From positions 16,597,583-16,661,582 of the forward strand of contig CM053267.1 in the NCBI GenBank assembly GCA_028583415.1: DNA of 64,000 bases. The letters are read 5' to 3'. The position numbers and the translations under genes are program-made. This DNA comes from Protea cynaroides. Its lineage: Eukaryota > Streptophyta > Magnoliopsida > Proteales > Proteaceae. A model generated the notes under the pieces. It was not told where the DNA came from and made no database searches. It was given only the letters and a program-made list of their open reading frames with translations. Shown here piece by piece: positions 10,950 through 22,786 of this stretch; within the stretch, counting starts at the first letter, position 1; the number at the start of each line of letters is the position of its first letter.

Positions 10950-11474
10950 TTAGTAGAAGGTGGAGAGGTAGCTTCTCAATCTGTGGTGAGCAGGAGGTCC
11001 GAGGACCGCGTTGTAGCTGGCCCTGACATCGACTACCAGGAAGTCTGCATTGATCACCTTCCTTGTTGGTTTTTGGCCAATCATGAAAGGAAGTCGGATC
11101 CCACCTTTCACACATACAGAGTCATCGGTGAAATCAGTCAGTGAATAGATAGCAGGTCCGAGCATGGCATTGGTGAAGTCCATCTTCAGGAAGGTATGAT
11201 AGTATAGAATGTCCGCCGCACTTCCTGTATTGACTAGTATGCAACTAATACTGAAATCAGCCACCGCTGCTGTGATTACGAGGGCATCCTCATGAGGGTA
11301 GACAACATTGATGAGGTCATCCTCGCTGAATATGAGTAGATCTCCCTTCCTTTGCTTCTTTGGGGTTGAATAGGCAACGTCCAGTTCTCTGGCATACACC
11401 CTTTCCGACATGGTAGAAGTGTTTCCCACAGCTTGGCCTCCAGTGATGACATACAAGCTCGGTATGAAAGGCAA
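10950..11474 (-). pseudogene. Aspartic protease of Tat element 1
   Basis: A 174-codon open frame contains ILVNTGSAADILYY, the retropepsin active-site context. The usual VDTGS aspartate is asparagine here, so the protease should be inactive. The frame continues through YSLTDFTDDSVCVKGGIRLPF and FLVVDVRASYNAVLG, the usual C-terminal half. It processes Gag-Pol in intact elements. Confidence 0.75.
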
Positions 11475-11633
11475 GCCCGATACATAATTTTTTCGAGGTC
11501 ACAAGCCTCGGCATGCTGGGGGAGTTAGATCTCACCCCTTGGCAGGTCCCTCTGGTAGTGTCTTTCCCAGCGGGCTAACAATTCTCTAGACTTCTGCCCC
11601 ACTCATCCATGGGCTGGTTCGATGGGAGTGTCT

Positions 11634-12089
11634 TCATTGTAACATTGGACCCAATGAGCTAAGTCCTAGTCTACCCAGCTGGTCTGCAATAGCCAGGTTG
11701 TGTTCCTTGTAAGCCTCTAACTGGCCCATAGTTGACCTTGCAGCCTTGTTTTTGTTCAAGGGTACTGCTTTGATCATGTAAGTGGGACTAATCTCCTTTC
11801 GCACAGGCAAGGGCAGGCCTCGATCTACTGCTCCATTGTCTTTAGGATCTCGGTCTTCCCTACGACCCTTTTTCTTTTTAGCCTTGGTCTGGCAATCATC
11901 TAGACTTGAAGCTATGATGGCGTCGGCCAGTGCTGGATGCTTTTTGTCCACATATTTATCGAGCTTCCCCTTTCGGATAAGCTCCTCAATGGCCTCTTGG
12001 AGCTGTGGGTATACATTTGTTAAGTGCCCATTCTCGTTGGGGAACACACAAAATAATCTCAGGTTCCTACTGCGAGGATCAGCATTCAT
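11634..12089 (-). pseudogene. Gag C-terminal region of Tat element 1
   Basis: The frame reads EEAIEELIRKGKLDKYVDKKHPALADA and then a lysine-rich tail (KKKKGRREDRD). This is the segment after the capsid domain in Tat Gag proteins. The capsid part follows upstream on the minus strand (12362-12907), with frameshifts between. Confidence 0.6.
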
Positions 12090-12361
12090 CTTCCAGGCTT
12101 GTGAAATACATTTTGGGTCTTTTCTATGACGAAAATTTCCATCGGGGTCCTGCGCAAGGGATGGTAGTCATCATAGGATTGGAAGGCCGGGTCTTCATCT
12201 CCAGTTACTTTCTCTTTGTCTTTCTTCTTTTTCTTTAAAGGTTCACCCTTAGACAAGGCGCCTTTGACCTTCTCTGTCTGCCTCCCCTCAGTGTTAGGAA
12301 GCAATGAGGTCCCTGCCGTTAAGTCCTTCTTTATAGCCATGTTCGCGGCTGCATACTTCTC

Positions 12362-12907
12362 TCATCGAGTGATGAGCTCGGCGAGGCTAGCAGCTGGCTT
12401 CTTATCCGGGGAGAATGTGAGATTGGTCCCTGATGGCACCTTCAAAGTGGTCTTGTGGACCGATTCTTTGAGGCCTTTGATTTGTAGAGCCTCTATGTTG
12501 AACCTATCGAGGAAGGCTCTAAGGGTCTCGCCTTCTTCCTGTTTACAGTCCCTCATGTTGTAGGACGTCTTCTTCTGCACCCTTCGACTCTGAAAATGGT
12601 TTAAAAAGCTGTTGGAGAGGTCGTTGAACGAGTTTATTGAGTGCTTGGGAAGGTTGTTGTACCAAATAAGGCGTGCCCCCTTAAAAGTGGTAGGGAAAGC
12701 TTTACAAGCGATCTCGTCCTGAAAATAGTGCAGGAGCATTTGGGCAAAGAAGTTGTCCAGATGCTGCTCTGGGTCAGTGGTCCCATCATACGACTCCAGG
12801 GGTGGCATGGTGAAACCTCTAGGTAGCCTGGTCTTCATGATGTGCTCGGAGAGAGCACTCTCTGTGCTGTACATTTGACAAGCTGGGTTGACTTTTCCTT
12901 CTTCCAT
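12362..12907 (-). pseudogene. Gag capsid domain (PF03732-like) of Tat element 1
   Basis: A 181-codon frame reads LPRGFTMPPLESYDGTTDPEQH and goes on through ACKAFPTTFKGARLIWYNNLP and EGETLRAFLDRFN. This is the retrotransposon Gag pattern (folded capsid core, LKG.A..W). Gag N-terminal coding probably extends to about 13350, but frames there are broken. Confidence 0.75.
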
Positions 12908-13724
12908 TCTCTAGAGTCGAGCTCTCAAGTCACCGAGCTCGTGCTCCATATTGACTCCTCCTTGATAAGGCTGTGCTTCCTTAGCTGCTCAGTTGAGTCG
13001 AGCTGCATCCAGCCTTGCCTAAATGTCATTATGATTCTCCAAAAATCATCCTAGCCTCTCTGAGACTAGGGCCCTGCGGATGCTCCAATGCAAGCTAGGC
13101 ACGGATGCACTATGTGAGGATGTGAGGCTGTTCCGCTGTGAGGCCTCTGAGGCATTAAGCTTGCTTTGAATGGATCCGTGTGACTGTCTACTGACTGATC
13201 GATGGGGATGAGAGGGAGGAGCAGGCATTCGAGGTGCGTCCCTTTCTGCATGGTCAGTTTGTCGCTGGCCACTTTGATTCGGCACCTGGTTGTGGTACCC
13301 ATGACAGTTGGGATGGCTCTATTGATGCTCCCTCTGAGGTCCCCTTTCATAAAACCTTTTGGTATGCTGGTGTGCCACTGCTGGTGTTGCAGGCTATTAG
13401 TTGAGGAGATGCTGAGTCAAGATCTCCAATTCTCTGGTGACAGCATCGAATTACTCCTTTGTGACATATTGCGGAAAAGGAGGTAGTGACAACTCTTCCT
13501 CTTGAATAAAGTTGTTTGCAACTAGGATCCTCTCTTCATTGGGTCTAGGATTTCCAGCATTGTTGTTGTGTGTGGCGGGTTAAAAGCCTCCAACATTGGA
13601 TTGGCTGCTTGCTAGTTTCGCCTAGTGTTGTTGTGATTTTGGTTTGATGGATTTTGGATTTATCATGCACATGAGTTGTGATTGCAGTGAGTCACCCGAA
13701 GTTGAGCCTTTTCAAGGCACTACC

Positions 13725-13749
13725 ACAGATCCCATAGATGGGGCCAAAC
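13725..13749 (-). other. Primer-binding site region of Tat element 1
   Basis: Directly inside the 5' LTR the minus strand reads GTTTGGCCCCATCTATGGGA. Tat-group elements commonly carry TTTGGCGCCGTCTGTGGGA here; this copy has decayed from that pattern. It fixes the LTR edge at 13750. Confidence 0.55.
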
Positions 13750-14669
13750 TGTTGTCGCACCAAACTGGATATTCTTTAGCTCACTAGATTATCTGCACAA
13801 ATAGAGAAAAGAACACCGTGTGATGGTCGGACTAGCTAGCCCTAGGACCACTCCGATGCTTAAGTCAGTTCAGTAGAACAAGCAGTATGGAACAGTCACG
13901 AAGGTGGCTGTCCCTTTTGTTAAAGAAGGTTCAGGTAGTTGCCTTAACTCAAACTCCTGAATGTGAGTTCTCAAGGATGAAGATGAAGATGAAGATGAAG
14001 ATGAAGAAAAAGTAGTGAGAGTGAGAGTGTGAGAATAAGCCCAAAAAAAAAGTCCAACTTCTTCCTCCGTTCTTGACAAACAATACTTTGCTTGACGTTC
14101 TCCACGTGTCCTGTTCAGAGTAGCCTGCACGTTCAGCTGAAAAGCGTGGGAGTTAGTGGATGTCTGGTGAGGTGGCAGGTATGGGTCAACGCTTTGGAGA
14201 CATTCTCCAAATTCAGGCTTGATTAGAGGAGATTATCTACCAATCAGGTTAATTGGTGGGTATGGCCTGCATTTAATGCTCATGGCCAACATTTAATACC
14301 CATGGTTAGCGTGTACAACCCTTGATCACTCCCATGCCAAAATGACCATTGATAATCTCACATGCCCTTATGGTTGACCAGGTGGCATTGACCATGTGTT
14401 AGTCCTGGTGATGACGCAGATATATGAGTGAATGCGAGGCATATGAGGCGTAGTTGCTGTAATAAGGCCTTGGATGCCAGGGGAACTGCGTCAGTAGTCT
14501 TGGAGACATGTTTTTCCGAGGTTAGTCTCTTGGAGATTAATGTCCAAGAGCTAAGGGCCTATTTCCGATGTACGCCTCAGAGAACTTGTTTAGAGAGTAT
14601 CTTCTTTCTTCCAAGGGACAGTCTTTGGCATACACGTGGTAGGAAACTACTGGTGGAGTATAATCCCCA
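13750..14669 (-). repeat. 5' LTR of Tat element 1
   Basis: It pairs with 1370-2322, begins TGTTGTCGCAC in plus coordinates and ends TAATCCCCA. It contains a GATGAA trinucleotide run (13976-14007) also present in the partner. Confidence 0.85.
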
Positions 14670-15034
14670 TATCAAAAACCGATAGGAGAAATTTCTCAGA
14701 GAAACACGTAGGCTCAATAAGATCGGTGGAGAAATTCTTCAGATAAATATAAATCTCATCTTAACTAAATGAAGAACAAAACAATGAGAACAAATCTAAT
14801 CACAATTAAACAGAAAACAAAACACTAGGAAAATTACAATACATCTAAACATAGAAACAGAAATGATAGGAAAATACCAATACAGAGAACAAAAAAGATG
14901 GGGAAATTACAACACAACTAAACAAAAATTGGGAAAAAAATTAACAAGGGCAAATGTAAAAATTCTAACATAAGCTAAAAGGAAATCGGGGAGAAACATT
15001 CAACAAGGAGCAGTGTAGAAATTTTACCACAAGC

Positions 15035-15037
15035 TTT

Positions 15038-15099
<62 letters not shown>

Positions 15100-15105
15100 T
15101 TATTT
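15035..15105. repeat. (TAA)n / (TTA)n inverted microsatellite, LINE tail
   Basis: About 16 AAT units run directly into ATT units and then TATTTTATTTTTTG. It abuts the 3' end of the minus-strand LINE, so the TTA part is most likely its A-rich tail. The two halves can pair as a hairpin. Confidence 0.8.
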
Positions 15106-16169
15106 TTTGCTAGAAGCCATGAATATATTAAAAAAGAAAAGAGAAGATTACAAGATGTAAAAGATCCTGTGATAGTAAAACTCCACCTTCGGCATTGCCA
15201 TCAGTAGAGCCCTATTACTGGATAAAAAACAAAAACCGACTACTTGCAAAATCTATATATTCTCTTTTCGGAGCCATCCCAGACCACCTCTTTTACAATC
15301 AAAGATGGACAATAATTCCAGCTTTCAGATAGAAGATATGAAGCTCCCTTTTTTCTAGAGTATTTGCTACCACATTAATCTCTCTAAAACAAATTGTAAA
15401 CCTGATCTAACAGTGCTGCAAATCCATCAAAATTGTATTCTACCATTGATGAAACTTCCAATGAATATTATTTGATCTCAAACAAGATATGACAGCCTCA
15501 AAATAACTTTCGAACCATAGCTTTGTAATACCCAATCGATGTACTTCTTTTATGCCTCTCAAAGCTGTTGTTACTTCGGCTTCAAAATTAGTAGCTATGT
15601 TAATAAATTCAGAGAAAGCAAAAAGCACCCTTCCCATCCAATCTCTTAGGACACCACTTGATCCTGCTTCTCTTAGATTTCCAAGTGAACTTCCATCCAC
15701 ATTTAGTTGGTACCAGTGCTTTGGCGGCTTGCACCAAGTCAAAGGAATAATTTTGCAAGGCTTACCATCCCTTGTTTTAAGATGTAACCTCTTAGCTAGC
15801 AACAGATAAAAAACTGTCTTTATTGCAATTGGTCTTATCGTCACCATTTCTTGGATAGTATTCTTGATAGCTTTGAGGCTAGCCATATGAGATGGTTTCA
15901 CCCCATCAAAGCAGCTTCGGTTCCTACAATTCCACAACCCTGATAGAATTTGCAATAATAGAAGCATCCAAAATTTTGGTAATGGCATAATCCTTTTCTT
16001 ATTTATGCACCAAAAAACTAAGTCATTGGCCTCTCTAAAGCCTTCCCAACTCAAGCCAAAACAGTCCAAAATTAAGCTCCAAATTAGTCGCGTAAATTTA
16101 CAAGTCAAGAAGATGTATTCAAAAGTTTCCTCATGCTTAAAGCATAGAAAACATCTTGATGTTATTTGT
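15106..16169 (-). pseudogene. LINE (non-LTR retrotransposon) 3' end with RNase H-like domain
   Basis: The minus-strand frame at 15440-16108 starts in the C-terminal part of the zinc-binding RT tail (zf-RVT; HEETF just upstream, then CKFTRLIWSLI) and carries an RVT_3/RNase H-type domain: WYQLNVDGSSLGN, GSSGVLRDWMGRV, NFEAEVTTALRGI, LWFESYFEAVI. The 3' UTR ends TTTTTAATATATTCATGGC followed by A-rich sequence, typical of plant L1-like elements. RT and endonuclease are absent. The copy stops at 16169, where an LTR begins. The 222-codon frame has no stop, but it is only a fragment. Confidence 0.75.
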
Positions 16170-16469
16170 GTAAGACCTGCACCTGAAATCCCCCACTAAC
16201 CTAGATTTCCACTGTGCTAGGTCTTCCTGCACTGACACCTGGCATGCCCAACATGAGACCCTATGGGTGCACCCATGTCATGACTCAGGGTCACCCATAT
16301 GGGGTGTGCTTGGATAGTAGACCTTAGGTGACCCCTCACTAATGATCCTAGTGATTGAGGCCCACTGACCTGAGTCTGGGGTTGCCTTTAGGCCTTGTCG
16401 GCAGATGGACGAACCGGCTCATTGCCACCAATTTGTGCCCGAGGCTCACTCTTTCTCTCTCCTCGGGTC

Positions 16470-16477
16470 TATAAATA
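16470..16477 (+). promoter_or_regulatory. LTR TATA box (element C)
   Basis: TATAAATA lies 300 bp into the LTR, between GGGTC and GACCC repeats, followed by CTCTCATT. The other family members have the same box about 365 bp in. Confidence 0.55.
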
Positions 16478-16573
16478 TAGACCCATAACTCTCATTATTC
16501 CTTGCTGTTGGTGTGAGAGTGTGAGCTTGGGAAGGTGTGAGTCTGAAGCTTTGAAGGAGAAGCTTAGAGAATA

Positions 16574-16633
16574 AGGGAGCCTCCATCAAGCTTTAACTAA
16601 GTTAGGGAGCCTCCATCAAGCTTTAACTAAGTT
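16574..16633 (+). repeat. 30-bp tandem duplication downstream of the LTR TATA box
   Basis: Two exact copies of a 30-bp unit beginning AGGGAGCCTCCATCAAGC (16574-16603 and 16604-16633) lie in what should be the transcribed R/U5 part of the LTR. Confidence 0.9.
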
Positions 16634-18582
16634 CTCTCAGCCCTTTCCTCTATTTAGGAATGTGGAGTTATTAGTCCTTGATGATGGTGCTTGACCCCTA
16701 TTAATGACCCCCATTAATGGAGGTCAAGAATGAACCCTAGAATCAAGGATTTTGTCACCCACCTCAAATAGAGTTACTCATTGATTTGTAAATATTAAAG
16801 GGGGTGGGAATAACTTTTCCCACCACTCCTACTGAGTTGGGATGTGATGGGGAGACAAAACTCCCCAAATGGACTTTATCGTCCCTACTGAGTCTGGTTT
16901 TCTGGACTTAGCAGGTGGACCTGTGCCGACGGATGGGGACAATGTCCCTGCCCCCGCGTCTAGCATGGTGACCATGTATGGTCTGGCTGGTGGAGGGGCC
17001 AACATGACCCCATCCATTACTAGACCCCATACTTAAGATTATTTAGGGCTGAGCTTAGTCGACAGACTAGCCGGTGGCATGGTTCATAAGATAGCATCCC
17101 CGGCTATGGTCTTGGGGCAGCCATAACATTATGGGGCTGGCTAAGCCTCTTAGCACAACCATATGCCTGTGCCGCCACCTCCATCACAGGGAGTTTTCGG
17201 TGATTATAGAGGCTCAACCGGTGGATGATTTTGAGGTACCATCCGTCGCCTTGGCTACAATTAGCCAATGTAGTTAGAACCTTTAGGAATCAACCATGGG
17301 GTTCTTGGCTTACCATGGGACCTGCATAGGGACATTTAGAACATGTCTATGTAGGTTTAAAAGTCATTTAACTAACATAATGAAACCTATGTAATCTAAT
17401 AAGTAAATTGATGCAGGTATTTGACGAAGCCTATCTTCGATTTCTAGGTTCTGCAGCATTAGTGGTGCCTATAGGTGAGGGGTCGGGTCTGTAGTCTTAG
17501 GACATCTTTTGTATGCCTATGTTGTTCTGATATAACATGTCATCCTATACTTGTGATACTTGAGCATGAATTTACATTATAACAACTATGTATGTTTGGA
17601 TGGATGTGTGGTTGGGTGTGTATTGGCTTGTGTTACATGCGGGTACCAGGGGATGGGTAACGCATGATCACACGGGCCCGGTTATAATTACTAGCATCTT
17701 AGCTGGGATACTGTGGCCCAAAGGGAGTGGGGACCGGGGATCTATGCTGGGATGCGGCCTCGTTATATTTTTCATGCTTTGCACATGTTAAGCATTAGGT
17801 AGTTGCATCACCTTGGTTCTAGCTCAAGGGAGGTGGCACACCTTGGATCGAAAATTTGAGAGGGGGTCCGCTTGTAGAAGTAGTTTGGAAAAAGAGACTT
17901 AGGCATCTTGCTTTTACCTTAGCCCTATGCATGAGAGTGAAAAACCGCTGATCCGTAAGTAGGGTCGAAAGTAGCGGTAAGCACATCAATAAGGCACCTA
18001 TAGAACCATATCTTTGACTTAACATTAGAGTTTAGCTAGGATGGGAGCTCACCCCTCGTATCGATATGTTTTTTAGATTCTGATGCAGGAGACTACTCCA
18101 TCATTGACTATATGGAGTCCCCATTGGTGGGTGATGTTGCTGTGGGAGAGGACTATTCCGGGGAGCCAGCGAGTGTTGCGAGTACAATGATTGTGTCTAC
18201 GCTTGACGCAGCTCTCCCCATACTCTTTCACCCCAGATTTATTTTATGGATAGATTTGTATAGTTTATATAGACTCTCATGAATACTAATTTACTATTTT
18301 GATTTGGGTATTTGTATATTATATTATTTTGGAACAACAATGGTTGAATGGCATAACAAGTATCTTATTTATGATATGATATCAGTAGTTGGCATAAGTT
18401 ACCTATTATTTACTTCTGCTTTATTACTTTGATTTCTTTTACTTGATTATGTAGATATTGCTAGTGTAGACTATGGAATTTATTAGATAGATCACTGTGA
18501 TTTATGGATCCTGGGCAGATTCGGGTCGCCTTATGGGTCGACCCTGGTATTGCTCGTGTCTAGAAATGGGCTATAACAACAC

Positions 18583-18594
18583 TGGTATTTGAGC
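18583..18594 (+). other. Degenerate PBS of element C
   Basis: TGGTATTTGAGC resembles the initiator tRNA-Met PBS TGGTATCAGAGC with two changes. It lies 5 bp after the LTR end, similar to the spacing in element A. Confidence 0.6.
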
Positions 18595-18984
18595 ACCTCT
18601 GATTCTACCAATAAATTTCCCTGCACGTGCGTTTCCATGATTCAGTAATAGATGCCTAGGATTAAATTAGAGAATTGTGCAAACTAATGATTAGTAAGTT
18701 AGTAAAGATAGTAGTTAGAGGTACACCACACTAAAACAAATTAAATGAAGACCATAATATATGTAAGGAAAAGAACATAAAATCGTTTCATAAGCAATCC
18801 ATTTCGTATATAAAAAAATTGGGTACGGTCCTCAACCCGGACAGTTTTACCCGTAATTTTGATAGATATACATCATAATGAAACCAAAAAGTGGGATACA
18901 GCTAACAAGTCGAGTAGTTATTCCATAAACACAAAAAGGAGCTGACTGTATATAAAAAATGTCAAGAAAAAGGGGTGGGACTGG

Positions 18985-20020
18985 CACTACTGATCAACTA
19001 GTGGCGGGGGTCTATGCCTGACATAGTGGTGGATGTGCTTAGCTGATACCATGGCATCCCTGAGGAAACCCAGATCAGCCGCCATGTCATCTAACCGAGT
19101 AGTGATGCTCTCCTGGCATCTCTAAATGGCCTCTTGCTAGGTGACGATCTTCTCCTACCCCTCTTGTAGCTTCTCTAACTCCTGCTACATAAGTTTTAGG
19201 ATGTTGTGCACCTGGGCCATGGGACTATGTGGCCTGGAAGTCCTAGCGGCTTGGGGAACACCCTGCACCTTGGGAGCCACATCTCCTTAATGGCATTGCC
19301 CTCTTTGTCACCATCATCATCATCACCACTGTTTGAGTCATCATCACTCTCGCTGCTGGTGGCTAACTTGGTGTGCCTCTCCTCTATCGGTATGCCAACT
19401 AGTGCTAGCATAGACCCTGACACCAACCATGGCTACAGTTTCTCACTGTCAACGATGCCCCACTCGCTCTAGCCTCGATCTCTCCTCTAGCTCAGAGTCT
19501 GACATGCCACCTCATGGAGCTTCATCCATACTATGGAGTCCCAGCCAAATTCAAATGACTCTGGGCGGTTTTCAACTACCTCCCCTGCTAGTGCTACCCG
19601 GACGCTGACGAAAATAAGGGTCATTAAGCACTCATTGGGAAACTTACCCGTGCCCAAATGGTTGGCCGTGAATAAAAATGGTGCACAGAATGAGGTACGG
19701 TAGGCATAACTGCTGCTCCATAAAGATGCGATATGTCACGAACATACCGAAGTAGTTCAAATCCTCCCAGTATCCCATCCTACAGAGTATGTTGTGCTAA
19801 ACTAGTTTGCTGAGGACTCATAGAATAGGCCGAAGATCTAACTCCACATTGCCCTTAGGATTGCTCACTAATGGCATAAACTTGAACCCTTGTCGGGATG
19901 TGTGTGAATAAGTCCCTGCATGATTTTAGGCCCAAATCCATAAATTCCCCTGTCAATCTCTAATCTAATGTGAACTATTAGGCAAAACACTTCAAGAATC
20001 AGGGGAGGGTCAGCGTGTTC
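18985..20020 (-). pseudogene. Antisense gene relic of element C
   Basis: On the minus strand, near 19740-19690, the reading DISHLYGAAVMPTVPHSV corresponds to the segment with YCICTRQPVCLPYIIMQTM in element A. Further on come an acidic, Asp/Ser-rich linker (SSESDDDSNSGDDDDGDKEG at about 19345-19285) and a C-terminal helical part with DDMAADLGFLRDAMV. The order matches the complete copies in elements A and B, but frames are broken repeatedly and the N-terminal half is gone. Confidence 0.5.
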
Positions 20021-20039
20021 CTATACTATCTACAAGTCA

Positions 20040-21368
20040 TTATCAGGTGAGGGGTTCGGAGCCTGATTTATTTTCATGTTTCTATCATCTCATGCATCAG
20101 TAATTATTTATGACTGTTGCATATTAACATGCCATGCAATATATAAGTATTGCTTGAGCATGCATAATTTCATATATGAAAATGTTATTGGTTGTTATTA
20201 TATGAGTGTGCTGGTGATTTGAATGGAGTACGGGGATTGAGGTAATGATACTGTGACTGCCATTCAAGTTGGTGGGCAGTTATCCTGGCGAAACTACAAT
20301 GCCCAAGGGATGGAATCGTAAGTCTTAGCTAGGGTACTGCTCGGTTGATATTCTAGTGAAAGATAAGATACGATGCCTATGGTATGGGGTCAAAAGTCCT
20401 AGCTGGAGTAAAACCAATATGCATTTAAAAATACTTGCCATAAGGTTACCATGGTTAGTAGCAATATGTAGATCTCGATGATTGTGACCCTTGCCAGTTG
20501 GGGTATATGAACTAGCATAGGCTCATTCCCCTCGGCTACTGATGTCCTGGTAGGAGGGAAGGGGTAGTGGGTACAGGGGCCCAATCACCAAGAGGGATCC
20601 TATCGGATGGGGTGCGTGTATGCTTGGTAGCAGAGCTCTAGTTATGTGCGTCGCTCATAGAGTATATGTTCCCACAGCATTCGGGCTGTGGCGATGATGC
20701 CTTTTGTCTACCTAAGGTTCAAGGGTACAACGCCCGAGGTAGTGTGGTGAGTCCTAGGATAATGTTCAATAGATCATAGCCAAACTACACAAATATTGTA
20801 CTATGCATTTGTGTGATTGTATATTTGTTTCTTTCACTAAGCTATGTTGCTTACCCTATTCTATGTTGTTGTTTTAGATTTTCCTGTAGGTGATGTTCCT
20901 TTATTCGAGTATCTAGATTAGACCAATGCCATGGTGGCTAGTGTAGTCAACTCTGATGGAGCTATTGACGAGGTCCATGAGGATCTATGTCAGTGCCAGG
21001 CTTGTGCTTGTCGGGGGCCCTGACCGGTTGTTTTGAGGCTATACCTTTTTGATTTCCTTATTGCACATGGTATACTTGTATATTTTGGCTGTGAGGGAAA
21101 TGTATTATGTTTTGGGGAAAAGGCATTAACACTTCAAAACAGACAGTTAATTTATAGAATATCATATAGTTGACACCACTTAGTAAATTTTATTACTAAT
21201 CTTTTGTTGTATAACTTCTGCATTCTTTGTTAATTTTGTTGTTTTACTTGTTGTGATTAATGTGGTGGTATTGGGTTGGTACTGCCTCCCAGGGGATCCT
21301 AGAAGATCGGTGATCTTCGGTGGCGATTCCCTCATACATCCAAAACTGTCCGAAAATGGGGTGTAACA
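20040..21368 (+). repeat. Probable LTR remnant (3' part) of a diverged relative
   Basis: The segment begins with AGGTGAGGGG, a word found about 1.1 kb into the other family LTRs. It contains TTGAGCATG and similar phrases of element C's LTR and ends AAAATGGGGTGTAACA, the family's end pattern. The first kilobase of the LTR is missing. No PBS follows. Confidence 0.4.
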
Positions 21369-22786
21369 GGTCAATGGGCCTCAAGTTAAATAGGCCCGTA
21401 TTGGTCAGCACAAGATCCGAGATCCTATGCGGGGATCAGACTCATTGGAATCCCTAAAATTCATTACTCGTAGGAAAGGGAATGACAGCCATACATGTGG
21501 GGCCTGTGGCGTGCCCGTATAGTATATCCCTAATCTATTACAAAGAAGGTATAAGAATGGGGATACATCACTTGAGGGTAGGGGTAACACATTGGATCTT
21601 CAGCCTCACATTAGATGGTAGTTTTCAATCCTATTCTAGGCTTCGTGAGGTTTAACTATGGATACACCTCCTAGATTAGGGTTTGTTGCCTTGATTGTTA
21701 TAATGTATAGACTCGAGGTATAACCTTGAGTCAAATTCAATGAGGTCTCTCTTGATACTCAGCCATTAATGGATAGCAGCTCCATTAAGGTTTATACTTC
21801 AAGGTTTCCTTTATGGGAATTAGTCATTCATAGTTCCAAAAATATAAGGTAGTGTAGAGTTTACCGGTAGCGTTTTGAATGGGTAAAGATGGTGTTGAAT
21901 AGTGCCACTGATTTCCTAAGGTTGATCCTCCTTTTTAGCCTTCTTCTTCCTCCTTCAACTCTCCTTTCTCTGAGAACACTTCAGAATTTCGGTAATGAAT
22001 ATGTACTCTGGGAGAGAAGGTTTGAGGGGGCTTAGTTAGATTGGATTCTCCCTCTTGAGGTAGAACTCCTTGGAGAGTTAGAGACTACAAGGGACTGCTA
22101 AGTGGTAAGTTGAGAATTCCCAAGGGTTCATTACTCCCTTTATCAACTCCAAAGTGGTTAGGAGTGAGGTGGGACCGACTGGGGTCATCCCTGGGTCTAG
22201 GCAATATTCCCACTCAAGACTTGCAACGGAGTTTTGAATCTCACATTTGCGGTAGGCTTTCTAGCCTTACCGGTCGTAGAATTTGGCTAGAACAGTTCTT
22301 GGTTCCATCGACTCGTAACAACGACCAGTGCCTCTTTTAAGAGCACTTAAGTCTAGAATTTTAACATATTCATTAAGGTAGTTCGTACCTGGTTCTAGCT
22401 CGCTTTCAAGCCATCATAGGATCGGGTTCGTTGGCGGTGGAAAACCCTGGCACGGTAATAAAATCCGAGTTAGGTTAGATTTTTCTGGGTGCAGGTTTTA
22501 CATGTGCAACCGGACTTCCCTCCGGATCTTCTTCCAGACAACCACCATTACAGGTCCGCGAAAGGGCTCTCAATTCGATTATTGGGGTCGACATTCAAAC
22601 CCTTTTGATGGTTGGGTTTCTTCCTTGTCGGGAATGTAATCCCTTTACAGGGTCTAACTCTTAGTCCGCCTTGGGAGGGTTCTTAGGGTTTAGTTGAAGG
22701 TTCGATTATGGGTCACCCATTGATTTTCATCATCTCTTTGCACGAGTTGACGGTGAACAATATTTATAGAGGTTGGAAAGTGAAGC
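21369..22786. other. Unassigned non-coding stretch
   Basis: I found no domain, LTR edge or repeat here. Short frames exist (the longest is 76 codons at 22110-22340) but match nothing I recognise. It may be further decayed retrotransposon DNA. Confidence 0.4.

Larger units (their letters stand above)
1370..14669 (-). mobile_element. Tat-lineage Ty3/gypsy retrotransposon, minus strand, defective
   Basis: Two LTRs (1370-2322 and 13750-14669) bracket minus-strand gag, protease and RT remnants at 9.6-13.7 kb and a plus-strand antisense relic at 2.86-9.66 kb. The RT box and the antisense PF04195-like protein point to the Tat group of Ty3/gypsy elements. Pol is cut at about 9620, at the start of RNase H, and joins directly to the antisense region, so RNase H and integrase are deleted. 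A 5.46-kb solo LTR (3390-8848) sits inside. The five bases outside the two LTRs (AAACT and TATCA) do not match, so no target duplication supports the ends. Confidence 0.85.
16170..18578 (+). repeat. Chromovirus-like LTR (element C), 2.41 kb
   Basis: It starts TGTAAGACCTG, as do the LTRs at 23853 and 30254, and ends CTATAACA just before a degenerate initiator-Met PBS. It is a diverged relative: length, TATA position and end context agree, but most of the body does not align by eye. It lies against the truncated LINE. Confidence 0.65.

Noticed and set aside
12005..12563. Plus-strand frames of 77-115 codons over the gag region
   Set aside because: Shadows of the minus-strand gag reading.
20399..20584. 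61-codon minus-strand frame with hydrophobic C-terminus
   Set aside because: No family match, lies in a probable LTR remnant, not conserved in relatives.
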